The position numbers and the translations under genes were made by a program. Below the pieces are notes generated by a model. That model was not told where the DNA came from. It was given only the letters and a program-made list of their open reading frames with translations, and did not search any database. This document shows positions 59,936 through 64,000 of a stretch of 64,000 bases of DNA, in pieces. The stretch comes from Erigeron canadensis (lineage: Eukaryota > Streptophyta > Magnoliopsida > Asterales > Asteraceae): NCBI RefSeq assembly GCF_010389155.1, contig NC_057769.1, positions 14,446,735 through 14,510,734 of the forward strand, given 5' to 3'. Position 1 is the stretch's first letter. Each line of letters opens with the position of its first letter.

Positions 59936-61672
59936 ATGGCTTTTCCTGAAGAAGTTGTAACTGTCAACAAAGCCTTCTCAGGTCCCCTTTATTTTAATTA
60001 ATTCACTATCCTCTAATAGTTTATTATTATTGTTATTATTATTACTCCATGTTATTATTATTATTAATAATTTCATAGTAAATTAAAGAAATTACTAGAT
60101 AACTTTTTAATAGACTTAATAATAAATTTAATAAATTCAGTCAAATTTCATATTGTTTTAAGAAAGTCGTACGTACGTGGTTCAAGTTAATATTAGTTCC
60201 CATAAATATAATACAAGTTAATCATGATTATTAACGATATGATTTCACTCTTCGATCCATTAATTTATATGTTGGTTGTGAGAACATTAGAAACATATAT
60301 GAGGAGGCCGCAAATTACAAATTAATTATTAAGCTAGTTTGTTGCAATTTGTAGGACTTGGAATCGATGAGAAGTCACTGATATCAATATTGGGGAAGTG
60401 GGATAAAGATGAGCTAAAATCATTCAGATTAGGGACTCCACGTTTCTTTGGCGAGGATGATCGTTGTTTCGAGAAATTGGTGCAACATCAAATTAAGCAA
60501 TTAAATACTAACTTTTTGCGCTTTAAAGTAAGTATATAGTATACATCTTGTGTGCAACTGTCAAATAGATTTAGTAACAAATGTCAATAAATTAATTATC
60601 TAATTGATGGATTAATATATCATGTGTAATGAACAAATAATGGGTATGAGATTACTTATCCTGTTATATATGGATTTTTTTTGTTTTTCAGAATGCAGTG
60701 GTATTGTGGACAATGCACCCATGGGAAAGGGATGCTCGGTTGATGAATGATGCACTGTTAGATGGGCCGAAATCGTATAACGTCATCGTAGAGATCGCAT
60801 GCACAAGATCTTCAGAAGAGCTACTTGGTGCAAGACGAGCTTATCACTCCCTCTTTGAACGTTCCATTGAAGAAGATGTTGCTTCTTATGTCACTACAGA
60901 TGAACGCAAGGTCGGTACTCGGTAACTACTTTTGAAAAACTTAATTTTGAAAGGATAAGTATCCTAGAATGTAACAAACATTGGACGAATGTCTATAGTA
61001 GGGAAATAACTAAAGTTTTGTGTATTGTATGTAAACAACTTTAAAAAATGTTTATTGTATGTAAGAAAACATACGTGACAACCATATAAAGGTGCCACTT
61101 GTCTGATTTTAATTGGTTGAATACATTTTCTTACATACAATAAACATTATTTTCGAGTTGTTTACATACAATACACACAACTTTAGTTATTTCCTACTAT
61201 AGACATTCGTTCAAAGTTTGTTACATTAGAAGATACTTATCCCAATTTTGAATACTAATTAAACGCAATAGATAAATAATTAGTCGAGTAAATGCAAATA
61301 GTAAAATCTTGCTAGTTGCTACGCATTAGCTATATTGCTAAACAATACATGTAATTGACAGTGATACTATCTCTTGCCAATTCTTTCATTCTATATATCT
61401 TGTATATATATGGTATTAAAATGGTAGTCGTATGTATTGTTAAACAGCTTTTGGTAGCACTGGTTAGTGCCTATCGTTACGAAGGTCCAAAAGTGAATGA
61501 AGAAGTTGCAAAAGTTGAAGCCAAAACTTTCTTGAATGCTTTGAAAAACGCCAACAAAAAGAACCCTCTCTTGGATGATGATGTTGTCACTATATTAGCG
61601 ACCAGAAGCAAACTACATATCAATTCATTGTTCAAGTATTACAAAGAAATCAGTGGCAGCTCTGTCTATGAG
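59936..61672 (+). CDS. ANN4: Annexin, ANN4-like (first four exons; 3' part outside window or lost)
   Basis: Join 59936-59981, 60355-60527, 60692-60910, 61448-61672: residues 1-221 of a protein that should have about 315. MHPWERDARL, CTRSSEELLGARRAYHSLFE and SAYRYEGPKV match Arabidopsis ANN4 closely, and the repeat-1 calcium motif is degenerate (GLGIDE at 16-21 where GxGT is usual), as in ANN4-type proteins. Phases agree and each intron is GT-AG. Exon 4 ends at a good donor (GAG/GTAACC), but I find no exon for the rest of repeats 3-4 up to 64000. Either the last intron is long, as in the ANN3-like gene, or the gene is truncated. A Mutator-type MITE lies in intron 3. Confidence 0.85.
60952..61243. 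mobile_element. Mutator-type MITE in an annexin intron
   Basis: Almost the whole 292 bp is an inverted repeat: AGGATAAGTATCCTAGAATG on the left and, complement, GGGATAAGTATCTTCTAATG on the right, with ACGAATGTCTATAGTAGG further in. It is flanked by a 9-bp duplication AATTTTGAA (60943-60951 and 61244-61252), the length typical of Mutator-like elements. The transcript of intron 3 would fold into a long hairpin. Confidence 0.88.
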
Positions 61673-62101
61673 GTAACCCTTCTGATAAATTAAACAATAT
61701 AGAGACTCTTGATTTGACGGTATTTACTACATAAAGGTTTTGGGGCTTCGAGGCCTCGATTTACTTATATGAAACTAAATACTAATGCAACAATGCTCAT
61801 GCATATCATCATCTACTAACCAAAAAAAAAAAAAATTAATAAAAAATAGATTACTACATAGGTTATAGGTTTTTATCTTAAGGTAATCAATTTTATCTTG
61901 ATCTACAAATTCATCAAAGTATGGGTACGTGTTCTTGAATTGTTCAAAGTTCTAAGAACGTGCTTTAAAATTTGATAAGAATCCGAGATCATAAATTAGT
62001 AGGGACCAAATAAGACGTGCTATCCACATGATTATTAATGTTAACAAAACACGTTTTGATAATAAATGACAATGACAGGGCTGTTTTTATTATAAAAATT
62101 A
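61673..62101. other. Possible intron 4 of the ANN4-like gene
   Basis: Begins with the donor GTAACC. AT-rich, no recognisable annexin exon. It runs into a row of small transposons. Confidence 0.4.
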
Positions 62102-62356
62102 CTCCCTCCGTCCCAATTTAAGTGTCCTCATTTGATTTGTTGAGTCTTTCTACTCTAACTTTGACCGTAAGTATTTTTGTTTGTATAATATAATACTTAA
62201 TAAAAGTTATATCAATGAAAAATACATCCAAAGCTCAATCTATTCATATATTTTACACCAATTATGGCTTCACACACACGAAACAATTTACGGTCAAAGT
62301 TACGAAAGAAAGACTTCGAAAGTCAAAATAGGACATTTAAATTGGGACGAAGGGAG
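62102..62356. mobile_element. Stowaway MITE
   Basis: Ends CTCCCTCCGTCCCAATTTAA and, complement, CTCCCTTCGTCCCAATTTAA, flanked by TA (62100-62101 and 62357-62358). 255 bp, ends near-perfect, so a fairly young insertion. Confidence 0.9.
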
Positions 62357-62374
62357 TATGTGTTTATAAAAAAA

Positions 62375-62641
62375 CTAGCTTTGTACCTGCGCGATGTGGC
62401 GGAGCATAGGAAAAAAAGCTGGTTAATTTGGAGAGGGAATAGGGAATTTAAAAGGGTAAAATAGGGAATTTAAAGGTAGAATGTTTAGTTTGGAGAGGGG
62501 TAGTTTGTTTATATAGGGAGTATATTAAAAGGGTAAAATAGGGAATTTAAAGGTAGTGTAAATTAAAAGGGTAAAATAGAAAATTTAAAGGTAGAGTGTT
62601 TAATTTGGAGAGGGGTAACTTGTTTATATAGGAAATATAGA
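62375..62641 (-). mobile_element. Short Helitron-like element
   Basis: On the minus strand it starts TCTATATTTCCTATATAAAC after an A and ends ATCGCGCAGGTACAAAGCTAG before a T, with CCGCCACATCGCGC forming the end hairpin region. The interior has two to three repeats of AAAAGGGTAAAATAGGGAATT and TTTGGAGAGGGGTAGTTTG. 267 bp, no coding part. Confidence 0.7.
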
Positions 62642-64000
62642 TAACTTGATTATATGTGGCATAATATACGAATGTTAAATAAAATATTGTACAATAATTA
62701 TATATCTTTTATACACATTTTAACGTGTTAAATAAGACACGTTAAGATTAAGATTATATATATATATATCAATGTTCAGATTCTAAATCTCAACGTGTTT
62801 AATAAGACACAAATCTCAATGTATTAATTGTTATAATTTATATGCGGAAGTACTAAATAAAACAAATAAGACAATATATTGACCCTTAGATCATGGTTAA
62901 AATAATGCATGAAGATTCACGAGACAAATGATGCATGATGATTTTCATGATGCACTGTGATTTTCAATGAAAGAAACCTATTGTTTTATTTGTTCTACGT
63001 TAATACTCTTTTTATTTTACCTAAAACCTTATTATATATTGTTATAAAATTAGAGTGTCTAAAAATTCACCAATATGCTAGATACACACCTATATAATCA
63101 TTAGTTTAACTAATTATCTTATCAAAATATTTTTTTTCCTTCCTAATTATTAAATATCTCACTAAATAAAACCTCATTTATTATTTTTTTTTTCATTTCT
63201 AACCAATTTTTAACTTTATTTCATTAACATAATGTATATGTTTCTTAATGAACTTTTTTTAATATTTTAAATAAAAAGTACAACATATGTTTCTTAATAA
63301 ACTTTTTTTTTAAATATTCTTTTATGTAAAAATCAAACATGCAACACTAATCAAAAATAAATATTTCAAAAACAATACCAAATACAATGACATTAAAATA
63401 TCAAATCAGTTATATCGATAAAAACTATTTCATGCGGACAAAGTTGATCATATAAATTTAAACGTTGTATAGGTGAAATAGAAAATTAAAAATTTACAAA
63501 CTAACCCATCTTAGCATATGAGAGTACTTATAACATGTTCTTTTTATTAACATAATTAATTTTTTCAAATATTTTAATCTCCCATATATTCACACCGACA
63601 GACTCTTAAAAGGGAAGCTTTGGCCTTGACTTTGTAATCAATCCATTAATCTTTTACATGACTTAAAATAATAATAATAATAATTAAAAAACATAAAATT
63701 TATATAATTGGATTATTAATATTATTTAATATATATATAAAGATATGTAATTAATTTTAATTTGATGTATTAAATGTAATGTTTGAGCAGAATTAATATG
63801 TTGTAATTAATGTTAATGTTTGTTATAAACTTTTTTAAATAGCACATTGAAAATATAAATGAAAAAAAAAGTTTGACCAAAAATTAATGATATAGTGTTT
63901 CTTTAATAAATGAGGTTTCTATAGTAGGTCCATATAAAATAATGTACAATAATGGTATAAAGTTAAATGAAAGTTTTATTGACATGCATGTTAAATTTGT
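62642..64000. other. AT-rich noncoding DNA to the window end
   Basis: Very AT-rich with TATATA runs (about 62757-62769, 63727-63740) and short direct repeats such as TGTTTAATAAGACAC (about 62728 and 62796). I see no gene and no annexin exon. Confidence 0.4.

Noticed and set aside
1..64000. tRNA, rRNA or snRNA genes
   Set aside because: I looked for characteristic A/B-box and cloverleaf patterns by eye and found none convincing. A covariance-model scan would be decisive.

Overview
This is AT-rich nuclear DNA from a flowering plant. It has intron-split genes of recognisable plant families and is packed with plant transposons: Copia and solo LTRs, PIF/Harbinger, a LINE, Helitrons, hAT, Stowaway and Mutator MITEs. 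The flavour of the repeats, especially the orphan 'putative gypsy-type transposon' domain and the Copia C-terminus, suggests a eudicot and probably Asteraceae. That placement is inference. I see no bacterial, organellar or rRNA sequence and recognise no tRNA gene.

Layout: (1) 2316-5764, + strand: a complete five-exon MFS transporter gene of the OCT7/NiaP type (494 aa) with one GC-AG intron. (2) 7.3-12.1 kb: a decayed Copia retroelement on the minus strand (LTR, repeated polypurine tracts, RNase H remnant), then a dead Transposase_28-type gene. (3) 13.9-16.0 kb: two abutting Helitron-like elements. (4) 16.2-28.5 kb: two intact single-exon phytocystatin genes in direct orientation, a leftover promoter of a third copy, a triplicated LINE fragment, and a broken PIF/Harbinger nuclease gene interrupted by a 2.5-kb solo LTR. 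(5) 29.2-36.6 kb, minus strand: a complete 16-exon gene for a plastid-type Rossmann-fold + CIA30 protein (592 aa, like Arabidopsis At4g18810 and related to HCF173), with a 24-nt microexon and a second GC-AG intron. (6) 36.7-49.0 kb: a repeat-only block. Its centre is an 8.7-kb element with palindromic ends and arrays of an 18-bp AT palindrome whose spacers flip orientation, plus degenerate telomere-like repeats, split by a 3.5-kb solo LTR. (7) 49.7-57.0 kb, minus strand: a complete annexin gene (ANN3-like, 316 aa) with a 5.4-kb transposon-filled intron. (8) 59.9 kb onward, + strand: an annexin gene (ANN4-like) whose first four exons are present and whose last part is not in the window.

The two annexins stand head to head with 2.9 kb between their start codons, and the 1.0-kb transposon 57796-58805 lies between them. 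Arabidopsis ANN3 and ANN4 are also neighbours, so the pairing looks old. The other genes have no evident functional link. Exon borders were set by hand from splice dinucleotides, unbroken reading phase and remembered family sequences. The phases sum exactly for all three complete multi-exon genes.
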